Shown here piece after piece: positions 53,812 through 64,000 of a stretch of 64,000 nucleotides of DNA (position 1 is its first letter; each line of letters opens with the position of its first letter). Both the position numbers and the translations under genes were made by a program. The stretch lies in the NCBI GenBank assembly GCA_963930775.1, contig OZ005690.1, positions 3,828,225 through 3,892,224 on the forward strand, in the 5' to 3' direction. Source of the stretch: Cliona cf. orientalis (lineage: Eukaryota > Porifera > Demospongiae > Clionaida > Clionaidae). Under the pieces are notes generated by a model. It saw only the letters and a list, made by a program, of their open reading frames with translations. It was not told the origin of the DNA and did no database searches.

Positions 53812-53973
53812 TACCGTAAATCGCGAATATTTCGATGTTAAATATTTTTGGACAGCATGGCTTGTGCGAAAATTAACGACAATGCGGTACATGGTCATTT
53901 GTCCGAAAATTATTTAACGCGAAAAATTATCGCATAAAATATTTTAGACACGAAATATTCGCGATTTACGGTA
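53812..53973. mobile_element. 162-bp MITE TACCGTAAATCGCGAATATT
   Basis: TACCGTAAATCGCGAATATT at the left is mirrored by AATATTCGCGATTTACGGTA at the right, with TA edges. The arms cover about 35 bp each. Confidence 0.85.
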
Positions 53974-56150
53974 TTCGATGCTACTAGCCAAAGGGAACGG
54001 CTACCCTCACAAACAAAATCGAAACTACAATGGCTAGCAGTGTCATGCACATACTTTGCACACTCTGTAGCCACTGTATCTTAGTATTACAACACTCTGC
54101 AGGCATAGCTGTTTTACTACCTGACAACGCTTGCTTTCCAACACTGAGCTTGAGCATGCGCAGTTGCATCAGCATGCTAAAAGAGTGGGTGTGGTCGATA
54201 AACCACATGCATGTTGAACAGAAAATGTACGATTTATAGCACTAGCAAGGTTACCTTTTTGAGCAATTCCAAGCCCGTATAAATCAGTTTTTCACCGATA
54301 TCTACCGATTGCTTATGCTTACAGTATGCACAGACGCCTAGAACTCGAAATCTTTTGTCACAGACTTTTCGATTTTGCATGCGGGCAGGCGGTCACTATT
54401 CAGATTTCAAACTAGAAAAGAGTACAAGAAATGCTAGGTTCGAACTCGTGGTCGCCGAGGCCATTCAATTGCAACACTTGAGGGGGGCAGGGCCAAAGTG
54501 CCATATGGTTGCTGTATGCTGAAATCTGAACTTTTTTGAGAAAATCTGAAAATCCATGATCGAAATTTAGTCCAGAATCAGCCATCATTGCTGATAGGAT
54601 AACTGACATGCATATCGGTATGTGCATCAATTGATCACTACCTACGGTTAATTTGAGGAGTTCGAGTTGAATATATTCTTACAGAGTATATAGATCCTAT
54701 GAGTCAATGTCCTGATAGTTGACATCATGTAAAATTGCTCTTGTAAGAATTAGAATTGATCTCTTTTGTACACACCGTATGTACAAACGTAATGTCACAG
54801 TTCTAAATGCTGCACACCTGGTAAGGATGGGCATGGTAAAGAGCACAGGTAAGTGGCTATGCACAGTGTATTAAACAGTTAGCAGCTTTGTAAAGTCGGG
54901 ATTAAAGGCTAACAAAGCGGGACAGCGGGACACAGCAGTAGAATTTAGTACTGTCCCGCCTAAATCGGGACGGTTGACACCTATGTGTATAGAAGCTGCC
55001 GTGTGCAATGGAGTGTAGATGTTATGATCAATCTTCCCGGAATCCGGGTACGAAATTAGCACTAGACCAGGACCTTTCTTAGACATCTAATCTCTGCCAT
55101 GGATAAAGAACACGATGGAGAGTGGAAATGATGTCCTGTATCAACCATGCGCCAACAGTGTGTTCATGAATAGGTAATTAGTTCGTTTTTGTAGCCTGAA
55201 AGTGCACATTTATTTGCCTAGCTCCAACGCGCTTTATTCTGTGCAGCGTTTCCAGGCAGTATTGAATTCTTTACACAGCTAGAACATAGCTGATCCCACT
55301 TTCGATGTCATATTCGAGCATTTTTGTGCACGGAAAATGGGAAAATTTATTTAAGGAAGCCGAACTTTGACCCCCACCTATCCGGTTAATTAAACACCAT
55401 TGCCATGGTAACGGGTGTTTTCAATAAACTTTGTTCTACATGCAAACAAGTAGATGTGTGTTTGTGTAGCTGTAACTTGGTACTTCTCTTCAGTTTTAAC
55501 TTTTGTACCAGCATGTTTGGTCATTTTGGTGATGTAGACACCATCTGATCCTGCCTTAACTATCCTGAGTGTGAATTCAGTTTGCCTGGCCTAATGGGTC
55601 ACTAATAGCTATTAAATTATTTTTACTGATCTTTTCAGTATCTTCTATAGTATCAGTGTACTGCTGCAATATTGCTGATAGCTACTACTCAGTGGCGTCA
55701 GAAGTGGTATGGTTGCTACGGCATAGTTTGCCAAGATTGTAAGAGGAGAGACCGGGGCAGAGTAGAAAGTAGAATGAATGCATGAATGCGTGCGAAGCGC
55801 GGTGAAATTTTAAGGACCACGCCCACTTTTAGGCAACCATACCCACTTTAAGGCAATTATGCACTTCCACGCCCACTAAAAATCGAGATATACGGACTGA
55901 AATTTGATAATAATATTATACTGAGTTTATGCTTGTGCCACACCTCCATTTGTGCAATTGAGCTGGATTCCGGGACAATGCTGCAAAATCAGGCAAACCG
56001 GGACACAACCGGGACATAGGGCCAAACTGGGATACTTGGCAACTATGCTACGGCTTGAGCCGTACCACCTTAAGCAAGTTTTGTAGGTACTTTACTGGGT
56101 AGATCGAGCTATCTGCAGTTGTAGTTGTAATTGTAATTACCGTGACGACC
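53974..56150. other. Gene-free spacer with CGGGAC-rich fragments
   Basis: No coding region with a domain. Contains CGGGAC-type fragments at 54893-54980 and 55973-56045, an hAT-like CAGTGGCG at 55691, and a T-arm-like GGTTCGAACTC at 54439 without a complete tRNA. Confidence 0.55.
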
Positions 56151-56153
56151 ATT

Positions 56154-56581
56154 GGGCTCTTCCATTTAATAAGCATACACCCCCTATGGATGACTGCTAA
56201 CGAATATCCAGGGGGGTATCTTGAGGCTTGTCCAGGGGGGTAAAACACTGATTTTAATGAAGGGAAGGGGGGTATTTTGGTCAAATTTAATTATGTCTAG
56301 GGGTGAAACGATCACTAATTGTGGTGTCCAGGGGGGCACTTTGCTCCTTTAGGTGATTTCCCTTCCATAAATTAATGCATTAATTTGTGTCCAGGGGGAA
56401 CAAAACTTGATTTGATTAATAATCCAGGGGGAGTAGTAATGTTCTTAATTATGTCTTGGGGGAACAGTGACCTAATTAACGACTGTCTAGGGGGGATGGT
56501 TACTAGTTAATTATGTCCAGGGGTTAAATTTTCCTCACTAGTCATCCATAGGGGGTGTATGGCTATTAAATGGAATAGCCC
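56154..56581. mobile_element. 428-bp MITE inserted into the 14-mer motif, ATT target
   Basis: GGGCTCTTCCATTTAATAAG at the left is mirrored by CTATTAAATGGAATAGCCC at the right, with CACCCCCTATGGATGACT in both arms. ATT flanks both sides; removing the element restores TGACGACCATTACC. The interior holds about nine degenerate copies of (T)GTCCAGGGGG. Confidence 0.85.
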
Positions 56582-56584
56582 ATT

Positions 56585-57526
56585 ACCAATCACTGTTCAT
56601 GAGGTAGTACACGCATGCGCACCAATGTAGCTGCCATGCCCCCTCGCTGGCCAGCCTTACCACTTCTTAACTGCTTCCTACGCACCTGCTACTTGTTAGC
56701 CTGGATCCTCTGTTTCTCTCTGCCTGATTCCAGTCTGCTAATGTGCAGGCAGAACTTCCATTTGAAAAATACTTTAGCAATCTCATAACTAGAGTTACAC
56801 TTTGTGTAGCAGTCCTCGCTCAGCGAGCCACTATGCCAACCAATATCCTGTATTAAACTTCCTGTTTATGCATGATGATTATTAAATTTTTAGGATTCCC
56901 CCGCCTTCCCTGTAAATTAAATTTGTGTTGTACGTGTAGATCATGTGACAAGGGAGTGGCTTCTTTTGTCTATGCTGAAGTATTATGTCGTCAGTCTTGG
57001 AAGAATGAAGCCAAGAGTAGACCAATTGACAGGCCACAGCTAGCAACATCTTTACCATCAGCGACAGGACGAACAACTTCGGGCCAAGAAGGTGCGATCG
57101 TTTTTGGCCGCGCAAAAATTGATTTACCCGGTAAGCACAGTCCAGCCGAACAGTAGAGTTTGTAGGCCTTGCATGACCATCTTGAGGGAGGCCACAGCTT
57201 TTGACTCAGCAACACATGGCGACGTGGCCTGAGTCGCCGAAGAGAGTAAGAAAGAAAATTTAGACGCACGCGAAAGATACGCCCAGAAGCCATACGAAAC
57301 AACTCTCGAGCCCGAGTAGAGACCTCGCTTCGCTCGGAATTAGTATAGTGCAGGTAGACTAGCTACAACACAGCATGCATTAGTGTGTGACCATGTGGTA
57401 AACCACTGGCACATGAATGTAGGTAAAAATTGTGTTGGTTAAAATAATGGAATTCTGAGCGAGCTCCGAATACATAAGAGACAGGAAGTGGTTTTATATG
57501 TATATATACCGTAGTTACCGTAGACT
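56585..57526. other. Unassigned region with two antiparallel short frames
   Basis: Frames at 56872-57156 (plus) and 56991-57302 (minus) overlap and lack domains. The CTCGCTTCGCTCGG string at 57324 echoes 51748. I see no gene I can support. Confidence 0.5.
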
Positions 57527-57805
57527 CGGGTTATTAAGCGCATGCGCTTATTACTCCTGGTGGTAAGGAAATATGCGCTTAATAAAAAATGTGCGCTTAG
57601 TAGTTTAGCCACACCCCCTCATGGGCGGTCTTGATCCGCGCGAGGGATCGAAGTATACTGCACTGGTAGAGCTATCAAGTGAGTAGCAAAGCCATCAAAA
57701 GGGACGGTAACCTGATCAGAAAGCTACAGTGAACAGCTAGGCTACATTTGTTGAGTATGCGCTTATTAGCCAATGCTAGTAGTAGGAAGGCAGCATGCGC
57801 TTATT
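57527..57805. repeat. TTATTAAGCGCATGCGC element
   Basis: GGGTTATTAAGCGCATGCGC at the left and GCATGCGCTTATTAA at the right, with TGCGCTTAATAA between, relate it to the MITE at 40643. TACCGTAG precedes it (57511). Confidence 0.6.
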
Positions 57806-58241
57806 AAACTTCCCTGGGGATTATTCCTGATAGCTACCTAGTATTTTTATAGTGGGATGATAGCCTAGATTATTCTAGGAACAACACCGATAATAGCTCA
57901 CCTGATATAGCTACATAAACTTTATCCAGATGGTATTATTACAAAAACAGAACTTGTGTACCTTACTTGATATTATTGGCTATGAATTCATTGCGCATGC
58001 GCATTCGGGTGCAAAGGTCATGGCTGGGCGGGCTTCTTTTGGAATAAACATCACAGTCCGAAAATTCCAACTCTGTGGAGTGTTATTGAGAAGTTCTGTT
58101 CCAGCTACGTTCTGTATGTATATGATCTAACCATCATATCTCTGATCTGATGTGACTTGAAAATCATTGTAACCCTTGCAAAAGTGCAATTTATGCTTGG
58201 AAATCTGTGGAGTCACTAAGTGGAGAACTTGAACTATCATC

Positions 58242-61200
58242 ATGTCCAGTGCTACCAGTGCTGCTGGTATAGAGACTGTGACCATTACCCAGCTGCAGTC
58301 CTCCCAAGATCTGGCTGGGTCTCAGATCACTGCAGAGACATTGAGTGGCATTCTGCAGCAACAACAGCAACAGTCACTAGTCATGGCTACACCTGTGTCT
58401 TCAGTATGTTCAGCCTCAGTTGTATACTTTGCATGTTAAAATATAAGATAGGAGAGGGTGAAGGGTAAGGTAGGAAAAAACGGATAAATTATGGAATCTT
58501 TTCTTCCTGTGAGAGATGAGTATTGAGAGAGTACATAGAGAAAGAGAGGGGGTGGGTGGGTGTGTGGAAGGAGCAAGAACCTCGGTAGGAAAGGGGCAAG
58601 GTAGGAAAAAAACCCGGATAAATCATGGAATCTTTTCATCCCTGTGAGAGATGAGTATGGAGAGAGTACACCGAAAGAGAGCCTAAGAGGAGGAGGGGTG
58701 AGCAAGAACCTGGGAAAGAGTATAAGAAAAAGTAGTAGTATTAATTTGTAACGTAGCTACCACATACGTTGGGTGGCAGTATTCTCTTTCAACACGAGTT
58801 AAGAGATGGATTGAGATTTTAGACTGAGGTATTCAATGACAGATTCTATGGCCTTATATAGAAATCAATAACATATAAGGGGCACAGTGATGAGGCATTA
58901 GGGTGAGACACAAATTAGCTACAATAGACAACAAGGACACAACATTAATAGATACGTTAGTGTACAGAATACACAGAGTCATTCAGGCACTTGTTACAAA
59001 TTTATGTTGTGATGCAGGTCCAGGCGCTGTATCAGACAACTGGTACTGGAAGCATGCTTCAGGTAAAAACACTTTTCATAATAATTATCTAGTTATTAAA
59101 ATGTCTAGGCTCTACAAAGCCAGCTCCAGGGTCAGTCCACTAGTGCAGGTGTGAGCGAACAGCAACAACAGGTCCAACAACCAGTGCAGGTTAGATCTAT
59201 CGATGATAATTATATACATGTACTATTGAGCCTGTGTATAGTGATCAATAATATATGTACTGTGAGAGTCACCTCCTTGTTACAGCCACTTAGTTTAAGC
59301 TCCAATTAAGAGGCAAACCTCCATAATATTAATGATCATATCACACACCACTCTAACTACTCTAGAATAGGGGTGGGTAAATTATGCTGGCATAATTTTG
59401 AGTATAGTAGGTATGTGTAAGCATTTGAAAATTAGGCATCAACTGGCATAATTTTAGAGAATTTTAGGGTACAAGATTGCAAGTACATGTAGCTCATTGT
59501 CACAACGCCTGGACTACGTATTATGGACTGACAAAGGGTTGATCAATCAGCTGGTGCCCACTTTTGAATCCGAACCCATGTGAAACTGAAATGGCTACAC
59601 TCGATGATAGTGTAACCAATTCTCCTCCTGTCTTACATGTATATCGGTTTTTATTAACATTATAGTCGGTTCAACTTGAGCATAATGGGCAATGTATTAC
59701 AGGCCAAAAAATTTACCTACCCCTACTCTAGAATGTGAATTCACCCTCCTCAAACTTGTTTGTTTATTATATGCAGGTTACAGTTGAGCAGGAGAGCCCG
59801 AGTCAGAGCAGTACCACTCTCCTCACTGCTGTGTCCCTGGCCAACGCTCTCGGCATGCAACTGAGCAGCCTCACAGGACAGGGCGGAGCAGGGGGTGGAG
59901 CAGGGGGCGGGGCAGGGGGAGGAGGAGGAGGGAGCAGCAGTGCTACCACTAGCTCCTCCTCTGGTACCCCACAGCAACAGCAGCAGCCGCAGCAAGGTCA
60001 ACAGGGTACTACGTCGAACCTCACCGCAGCACAGATGATGATGGTAAGGTGTTATACCACATTTCTTCTAAAAATTTGACATGCAAATAATGATATTGCT
60101 TGAGCTTCGCTGAAATTCTAGAGGTTAATATCATCCATGTGCGCATTCTATTCCCATTTATAGCATATACGTGTGACGACCTTTGCCGAAAATTAGAAAC
60201 TATTTTCAATCTTTCAATAAAGGGTGCCGAACAATTAGAAGGGACGAATTTATAGAAGAAGTACAGTATAATATAATTAGGGGAAAGACCTGAATACAAG
60301 AGAAACTAGAAGCAGTGTATATCATTTATTTGTGTGTGATCTCACCTGATGATATCATCTTCCTAGTATTACCATAGTAATACTTGTGCGAGGCAATGCA
60401 TGGTACAGGGTCATAGTGCACTGTTGACGACCATTACCTTTTGACTTGTATTATTCACCCTTGCCTAGCAACCATTTTTTTAAATATAGGTGGCTACCAA
60501 GAGGGTATGGTTGACCTTCCCACACACACACACGCACATACATTCATCCATACTTCTCAGATGATTCCTGGTGCTGCAAACACCCTCTCTAGTGCTCTTG
60601 CTCGATTTCCCCTGGGTAGTGGTGAGGTGCTCGATGAGGAGCCGCTCTATGTGAACGCTAAGCAGTACCACAGGATCCTCAAGAGAAGACAGGCACGGGC
60701 CAAGCTAGAGGCAGAGGGAAAGATACCAAAGCAGCGACAGGTATGTGTAGTTTTGGCTCTATGGTGCTGTAGGTGCTATATAATTGTTAAGCGTAGCACT
60801 CACTGCTATGCACATATTATTATTATTAACCCTTGCTGCAAAGCGTAGGCGGAGGGTTACTGTAATCGTTTGGTGATTTTTTGTCCGTCTGTCCATCCAT
60901 CCCATGTTAAGTGGTAAGGGTCGTCTGAGAGAAAGTACACATTCTAGGTATACCAGGCATCAAGGAAGAGTGGTCATGTTAGTCCTGCTCAGTGGTGTAG
61001 TAGTGCGCAGCTGTTGCCAGTCTGTGTTTACATGGCACCTACATGACTCTGTGCCTTGCTGGTCAGTCATCAATGCAATGACAGTGTAAACAGGCAGTGG
61101 CTCTCAAGTGCATAATTCACTTCAAGTATGTCTCAGAGTCAGCTTGTCTAGATCATGCACTGTCTCTAGAGAAAACAGTACCAGAACCCTGTTCAGGTGC

Positions 61201-62184
61201 AGGGTATGTAGCTAGTTCAATACTCCTGATATTGAGCGGGAATACACATGAGACATGCTTATAGATCTACACATGCATGAGTCCTGCATGCATGTAGCGG
61301 TGAGGGTTCTGCACTCCTGTGCATTCATTACCCCGCGTGCGCGCATGCGCAGCAGGGGGTAAAGCAATCGGTTTGTCTGTTGTCTGTCGTCTGTTGTCTG
61401 TCAGCACAAAAATCGGCAAATCTCAACATGTAGGCAAAAGTAGGATCAATAAATGGGCTAAAATGATGTAAGACAGCGAAAAAACACCTTCTGTCTTATT
61501 CTTAACACTAGGCAATACCCAGGGAAGCTACAAATCGTGCGAGTATGTCGGACACGCCTACTTCGGACACGCCCACCTCTAGTACCTCCTAAAGTCTATT
61601 GCGCATGCTCAAGCTGCTCTCTATTTCCAGGGAGTCTACTGCGCATGCTCGAGCGGCTCTACTGCATACTTCCAGTTCAAAATTTGTGATCGTGGACCTC
61701 AGAAGGGAACAACAAAGTTCATGAGTAGCAAGAGATTCAGGGAAGCTACAAATCGTGCGAGTATATTGGACACGCCCACCTACTAGGGTAGTAGTACCAC
61801 ATGAAGTCTATTGCACATGCTTGAGCTGCTCTGGGAGTCTACTGTGCATGCTTGAGCTGCTCTACAGCATACTTCTAGCACAAAATTAATGTCATTTGTG
61901 ATCATGGATCTCAGAGGGGAACCAAAAAGTTCATGAGTAGCAAGAGATTAAACTTCAAAGAATAGAGGTATCTAACAAGAGGCATGGCCATGGGTGATAT
62001 TGCCATGGCACGCGGGGTATGTGCTCTATGAGCTCTAGTTAATTTTTTGCTTACAGAAATATCTACATGAATCTCGCCACAAACATGCCCTGAGGAGATC
62101 TAGAGGAACTAGTGGAAGATTTGCCGGTGCAGATACTGACAAGGAGGAGCAAGAGATAGGTACACAATGCCATACGTACATGTA
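58242..62184 (+). CDS. NF-YA, CCAAT-binding transcription factor subunit A
   Basis: Exons: 58242-58403 (MSSATSAAGIETVTITQLQS..), 59018-59062, 59124-59189, 59777-60043, 60561-60740 and 62057 onward, all phase 0 with AG/GT borders. The first four encode a Gln/Ser/Gly-rich activation region. Exon 5 carries EEPLYVNAKQYHRILKRRQA and RAKLEAEGKIPK, the A1 helix that binds the NF-YB/NF-YC histone-fold dimer. Exon 6 carries YLHESRHKHALRRSRGTSGR, the A2 helix and the CCAAT minor-groove loop. The R-x-R-G core is kept, but the usual GEGGRF reads GTSGRF. After KEEQEI the frame either reads through to TAG at 62182-62184 or uses a donor at 62160 (GTACAC) into an acidic last exon I could not place. It is a nuclear factor. 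Intron 5 hosts two stacked transposons. Confidence 0.9.
58442..58705 (+). repeat. Purine-rich tandem duplication in NF-YA intron 1
   Basis: AAGGTAGGAAAAAA, GGATAAATTATGGAATCTTT and GAGAGATGAGTAT occur twice about 145 bp apart. On the minus strand this is a polypyrimidine-rich stretch. No coding value. Confidence 0.8.
60174..60187 (+). repeat. 14-mer variant TGACGACCTTTGCC
   Basis: One-base variant of the interspersed motif, in NF-YA intron 4. Confidence 0.5.
60425..60438 (+). repeat. Exact 14-mer TGACGACCATTACC
   Basis: Occurrence in NF-YA intron 4, about 120 bp before exon 5, outside any recognised element. Confidence 0.6.
60828..61328. mobile_element. AACCCTTGCTGC element, second copy, in NF-YA intron 5
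   Basis: Colinear with 27277-27856 (AAAGCGTAGGCGGAGGGTTA, GTAAGGGTCGTCTGAGAG, GCGGTGAGGGTT) but without the perfect palindrome. Its end is directly followed by the next element. Confidence 0.75.
61329..62040. mobile_element. TACCCCGCG element, second copy, in NF-YA intron 5
   Basis: Colinear in structure with 11341-11943: TACCCCGCG at the start, a GTTTGTCTGTTGTCTGTC tract, AGCACAAAAATCG, and CACGCGGGGTATGTGCTCTA at the end. Contains an internal duplication (GGGAAGCTACAAATCGTGCG at 61521 and 61740). It ends only 16 bp before exon 6, so it has replaced most of the acceptor-side intron. Confidence 0.75.
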
Positions 62185-62560
62185 GCTAAGCCAAAGAAAG
62201 TTGTCATGTTATGTTATTGCTTGTCCTAACATGTATGCTGATGGTGTGTACATGTACATATATGGAAGTTGATCAAAGCCTGCCTGCTTTGGTATGTACG
62301 CTTGTAGAATCAACTGCTGATAATTATTGCATGCTTATTATATTATGTGTTATTATTGAATGTGAAATTAACAGTTGTTCAGATGTACAATAATTAATAT
62401 TACTGTACAATAGTAACAGTGCTATACATGTACGTATACGTGTATTATGTACATGGCTAACACAATATTTGAGTATATACATGTACATGTACATGAGGTG
62501 GTACGTCGTGTTGTAATACACAATGTACACTTTTAACTGTGAACTTGAATATATTATATA

Positions 62561-62764
62561 TACCGTATAGCCGGAAAATTTGATAGTTTGGTGGTCTGTA
62601 TTACAACTGCCAAATTAAAATTCGCCAAAAATTCCTACTCGCATATATACATTTGGCGATCCCGTACCAAACCGCCAAATTTAAATTTGCCAATATTTTT
62701 GCAATAGCGATTTTGGGCTAGACCGCCAAATTTAATTTCCGCCAATATTTCCGGCTATACAGTA
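62561..62764. mobile_element. 204-bp MITE TACCGTATAGCCGGAAA
   Basis: TACCGTATAGCCGGAAAATT at the left is mirrored by AATATTTCCGGCTATACAGTA at the right, TA edges. The interior repeats CCGCCAAATTTAA in both directions. Confidence 0.85.
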
Positions 62765-62944
62765 TGCATGCAGATTAATGCTACTGTAGTCTTCACTTGT
62801 AATTGTAGGCACACCCAATTAGTTTTGGTTGTGCTTGTACACTGTATGTGGCTATGCAATTTCAGGTAGGACTTTTTTAGTGGCTTATATGTGTATATAT
62901 TATGCATGCATACTTGAATTGTTGGTCCCTCATTGTTTATATAC

Positions 62945-63280
62945 AAGGTACAGTTTTCACAGAAATGTAAGCCTTATCTAATAAAAGTTATTGTCATAGT
63001 ACAGTGTTCTACAACTTTATGGGTATGTGGTACACCTATGTGGTTTGTAGTTAACTTCCTAGGTAATGGATTCATGGAAAGATCTATCCTATTGCATGGC
63101 TGTGGCTCCTATATACAATGTTAGTATAGTTTTCCCAGAAATGTACACTTCATCCAATATAAGTTATTATCATAGTACAGTGTTGTGTAACTTCATGGGT
63201 ATGTGGTACACCTACATGTGGCTTATAGAGAGATAGGTTTACTTCTTGGGTAATGGATTCATGGAAAGATCTATCCTATT
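62945..63280 (+). repeat. Direct duplication of about 155 bp
   Basis: Two copies (62945-63093 and 63121-63280) share TCATAGTACAGTGTT, ATGGGTATGTGGTACACCTA and GGAAAGATCTATCCTATT. No gene seen. Confidence 0.85.
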
Positions 63281-64000
63281 GGCTACCAGCTGCTATACCC
63301 ATCATTGTTTCCATTGTCTGCATAATGCATTCTTTTAGGATGAGATCATAATTATAATAACCAGCCCACTGTGCTCCTGCTCCATACTTCATTGACCTTA
63401 TATTGCTTTTGTCTATTGTTGGCACTCAGTGTCCATTGATTACATCCATAATCACTTGCATGTCTGCGTAAATATGCCTCCCTGCAGCCCTTTGGAGAGA
63501 TTAAGCTAAAGGAAAAATCTGGAATGGCTACTTGAACACCACTAGAACATGTACATCAGGGTTTTATACAGGATTTTTTTCCCAGGGGGGGGGAACAATC
63601 GATGGTAATACTATCATGGCATGCATAGCACGCCCAGACTAGGGGGGTCTGGGGGCATGCCCCCCCAGGAAAATTTTTAATTTTATAACCTCTGAGACAG
63701 CTTCTGGTGGCTTCTGAGACCACATCTCAGTTTGGTTTGTTACTGCACATTTTCACCTTTTTCATGATGTATCTTGTGGGCATAGCCACCCATTGATCAA
63801 AATTTGCATTTGGTTTGTGGGATGTATCTGTGGCGTAATCAGCACTTGCTCTGTCATCAACATACCCATGCAAGCTTGCAAAAGTCCAGTTTATCAGTAA
63901 GGCAATAGCTGATTTTAGTCAGTTCAGTTGGTAGAGAATTTTCAGTGAGTTGAGTGGAGCTAGATATAATTATATTCAGACTCAGCTAAGGAGTCAAACA
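63281..64000. other. Window end: spacer with a CAGGGTTTTAT terminus
   Basis: CAGGGTTTTATACAGG at 63558 followed by a G tract and CCCCCC/GGGGG inverted strings (GGGGGCATGCCCCCC) is a further end of the CAGGGTTT family. No open frame. A last NF-YA exon could lie here or beyond but I cannot identify it. Confidence 0.5.

Noticed and set aside
54430..54460. tRNA T-arm-like GGTTCGAACTC
   Set aside because: No A box, anticodon arm or paired acceptor stem at the right distance.
56872..57302. Two antiparallel open frames of about 100 residues
   Set aside because: Overlapping, without domains, in a GC-richer patch; either could be chance.
59750..60001. Minus-strand frame opposite NF-YA exon 4
   Set aside because: Shadow of the Gly/Gln-rich coding exon.

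Overview
The window looks like nuclear DNA from an early-branching marine metazoan, most likely a sponge (Porifera); this is an inference. Evidence: an intron-rich gene for the CCAAT-binding subunit NF-YA, a caspase-fold protease of invertebrate type (DACHGG active site), a TRAF-type zinc finger joined to an RRM, sarcoplasmic-type EF-hand proteins, an intronless seven-helix receptor, AT-rich spacers and many short non-autonomous DNA transposons. There are no bacterial operons, Shine-Dalgarno sites or CRISPR arrays.

Layout. 1-8 kb: two divergent copies of a class I SAM methyltransferase on the minus strand, with a receptor-like gene between them. 8-13.4 kb: transposon-rich spacer, then an EF-hand gene. 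14.3-18.5 kb: copy A of a 4-kb segmental duplication, with an intact two-exon Ser/Thr-rich gene and a dead methyltransferase. 18.5-26 kb: GNAT acetyltransferase 1 (intact), its long 3' flank, and GNAT 2 (split by a small transposon). 26-30 kb: a truncated TRAF/RRM gene, transposons and a broken inverted EF-hand copy. 30.3-34.4 kb: copy B of the segmental duplication, in which the Ser/Thr-rich gene is broken and the methyltransferase is intact. 34.5-37 kb: a GNAT fragment, an intact EF-hand gene and an EF-hand fragment. 38-45 kb: a second copy of the GNAT block, both genes dead, interrupted by a 2.4-kb stack of transposons. 46.8-47.6 kb: the caspase-like gene. 48-58 kb: minisatellites, SINEs, a SAP-domain ORF remnant and miniature transposons. 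58.2-62.2 kb: NF-YA in at least six exons, with two stacked transposons in its fifth intron.

The region evolves by repeated segmental duplication of a few intronless families (methyltransferase, GNAT, EF-hand), followed by decay. Because paralogous segments serve as empty-site controls, several transposon insertions can be resolved to their target-site duplications. The same comparison exposes what I consider the most unusual signal: at least seven independent 4-bp indels that are exactly AGCT placed inside a TA dinucleotide (TA becomes TAGCTA), plus three GCAT indels inside TG. A second unexplained signal is a 14-mer, TGACGACC(A/T)TTACC, found about a dozen times on both strands in unrelated flanks. 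All family calls are from reading the sequence; no database search was possible.
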